Origin: Anastrepha obliqua
Taxonomy: Eukaryota > Arthropoda > Insecta > Diptera > Tephritidae
Direction of reading: 5' to 3'
NCBI RefSeq assembly: GCF_027943255.1
Contig: NW_026562179.1
Coordinates: 5,892,501-5,956,500 of the forward strand
Length of the DNA stretch: 64,000 nucleotides
The notes under the pieces: model-generated
Database searches by the model: none
Told to the model about the DNA's origin: nothing
The model's input: the letters and a program-made list of their open reading frames with translations, nothing else
In this document: positions 62,609 through 64,000 of the stretch, piece by piece
Layout of the letters: each line of letters starts with the position of its first letter
Numbering within the stretch: the first letter of the stretch is position 1
Program-made: the position numbers and the translations under genes

Positions 62609-64000
62609 CTATACCCAGTCTGTGCGGTTCAGGAACCTTATTAGATTGTTGACATCTAAGCCAGATAGTTGTTCGAGCTCCTCGAACAGCGGTTTGCCCA
62701 GGGTTAACATTCTGTCCTTCCATAGGGCAGGGCATTCACAGAGGAAATGGAAGATTGTTTCCTTTTTCTCCGGTTGTTTGCAACTGTGACAGTATGTGTT
62801 GTGAGGGATGCCCATTTTGGCTGCCTGTTCTCCGACAGACCAAAAGCCAGTTATGACTGCCGTTAGTCTCCAGGCATCCCGTCGTTTCATGTTTAACAAT
62901 ATTGATGATTGTTTAAGGTTGTAGGTGGGCCATAACGTTCTGCTGATTTTGCATTTCGTCTGGCCCCTCCGTCTACACTCCGCCATTTGGAGGTATTTTA
63001 GGGAAATTGTACTCTTGACTGCACCTAATGGTGTGAATACCGGTTCTGCAAGAGCGTTATTCATGGCAGATCCCCCTCTTGCCAGTTCATCTGCTTTTTC
63101 GTTACCTTCAATATTCCGATGTCCTGGGACCCAGATTAAGGTAACATTATGTTTTTCGCTCAAGGTGGAAAGGCTATTCCTACTTTGTTCCACCACCATT
63201 GAGGTTGTAGTCGCTGAATCCAGTGCCTGGATTGCAGCTTGGTTATCCGAGAGAATAGCGATATTGCTCTTAAAAGAGAAGTCTGTGATTAGTAGCCTAC
63301 AAGCTTCCCCAATTGCCAGTACTTCCGCCTGGAAGACACTGCAGGTATTGGGGAGGCGCACAGATTTTTCAATTTTAAGTCTATGAGAATATATACCAGC
63401 TCCAACACCACAATCCATTTTAGAACCATCTGTATAGACTGTAGTGTCGAAGTTGTTTAATGAGAATCCCTTATTCCACTCTTCCTTAGATGGAAAGAGA
63501 GTGGCAAAATTCCTATTGAATGTTACCGTCGGGACGATGTAGTCAGTCCTCACCGAGGTTAACTGAGTTTGCCGCAATAGTAGACTGGCATGACCATAAG
63601 TGTTTTCTTTCCAGCGGCCCGCTTCGTTTAACCTAAATGCACTCATGGTTGCCGTCTTCTTAATATGTAGGTCTATTGGAATAACGTGTGTCAGTGCGTT
63701 CAGAGCCTCCCTAGGACATGATCTGATTGCGCCGACCGTTATTGCACAGGCTGATCTTTGTATTCTGCCGAGTAATTTGATGTTGTAATCTCTCCCTAGA
63801 GCTTTCCACCAAACTACCGAACCATACGATAAAATTGGTCGTATAACCGCCTTGTACAACCATAATGTATGCTTAGGTTGAAGACCCCATCTTCTTCCAA
63901 GCATACGTTTACAGGCATATAGAGCAATTTCAGCTTTCCTTACCCGTTCTTCGACGTTTAATTTCCAGCTAAGTTTGGAGTCCAAAATTACCCCTAAGTA
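62609..64000 (-). CDS. LOA-like LINE ORF2, C-terminal part, running off the right edge
   Basis: An open frame from the window edge (YLGVILDSKLSWKLNVEE) to FLNRTDWV at 62609. It holds the RT thumb region (LYKAVIRPILSYGSVVWW), RNase H with TDGSKMDCGVGAGIYS, SVFQAEVLAIGEAC, ILSDNQAAIQALDS and WVPGHRNIEGNEKADELARG, and the closing zinc-finger tail (CHSCKQPEKKETIFHFLCEC). No stop or shift is seen over about 460 codons, so this part is intact. It is related to the 30159-33467 ORF2 but clearly a different family. RT and endonuclease lie outside. Confidence 0.9.
   Translation of the reverse strand, partial: YLGVILDSKLSWKLNVEERVRKAEIALYACKRMLGRRWGLQPKHTLWLYKAVIRPILSYGSVVWWKALGRDYNIKLLGRIQRSACAITVGAIRSCPREALNALTHVIPIDLHIKKTATMSAFRLNEAGRWKENTYGHASLLLRQTQLTSVRTDYIVPTVTFNRNFATLFPSKEEWNKGFSLNNFDTTVYTDGSKMDCGVGAGIYSHRLKIEKSVRLPNTCSVFQAEVLAIGEACRLLITDFSFKSNIAILSDNQAAIQALDSATTTSMVVEQSRNSLSTLSEKHNVTLIWVPGHRNIEGNEKADELARGGSAMNNALAEPVFTPLGAVKSTISLKYLQMAECRRRGQTKCKISRTLWPTYNLKQSSILLNMKRRDAWRLTAVITGFWSVGEQAAKMGIPHNTYCHSCKQPEKKETIFHFLCECPALWKDRMLTLGKPLFEELEQLSGLDVNNLIRFLNRTDWV

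Overview
The window looks like a transposon-dominated stretch of an insect genome, most likely a higher fly. I see no bacterial operons, rRNA or CRISPR. Instead there are insect-type Helitrons, LOA-type LINEs with RNase H, mariner, Tc1, PIF/Harbinger, pogo and hAT relics, a gypsy relic, a tRNA-derived SINE, and TACATATG-rich low-complexity DNA typical of Diptera. A tephritid-like fly is my guess from repeat style only. Almost every coding stretch belongs to a mobile element and most are broken.

Layout. (1) 1-4885: LINE relics. A plus-strand LOA-like LINE is opened by an element with 8-bp target duplications carrying a 96-bp hairpin array (1582-2768) and by a small inverted-repeat element (4119-4807). 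(2) 4886-27273: a Helitron whose body exists as a tandem array. Three copies (5,229, 5,207 and 5,207 bp) each carry a truncated PIF/Harbinger element and a mariner; a fourth copy has a complete PIF insert, no mariner, and runs on into a PIF1-type helicase and the Helitron 3' end. (3) 27313-38453: an element with P-like termini and an 8-bp target duplication. It contains a minus-strand Helitron (28250-37764), which is itself split by an almost intact full-length LOA LINE (29777-35264) and a Tc1-like element with symmetric double inverted repeats (35479-37121). On its far side the reverse transcriptase of the first LINE resumes at 38454. (4) 38946-45430: minus-strand LINE pieces, a short Helitron with a three-part minisatellite, gypsy gag/RT pieces and an internally deleted LINE. 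(5) 45519-49903: a fold-back-like block whose arms are interleaved A-B-A'-B'. (6) 49950-52790: a gypsy integrase remnant, a likely LTR and a second small inverted-repeat element interrupted by a fourth Helitron.

(7) 53114-54778: an uninterrupted 554-codon ORF with cysteine pairs at its N-terminus and no function I can name. It is the only non-standard intact gene candidate. (8) 55022-60050: a pogo-like element, then an RTE-like LINE split by a hAT element (8-bp duplication), which itself carries a SINE (13-bp duplication). (9) 60094-64000: a single arm of the fold-back family, a duplicated AT-rich block with a mariner end, and the 3' half of another LOA-like LINE running off the window.

The genes do not form a host pathway. 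They are a stratigraphy of insertions whose order can be read from target-site duplications and from reading frames that resume on the far side of each insert. Boundaries were read by eye.
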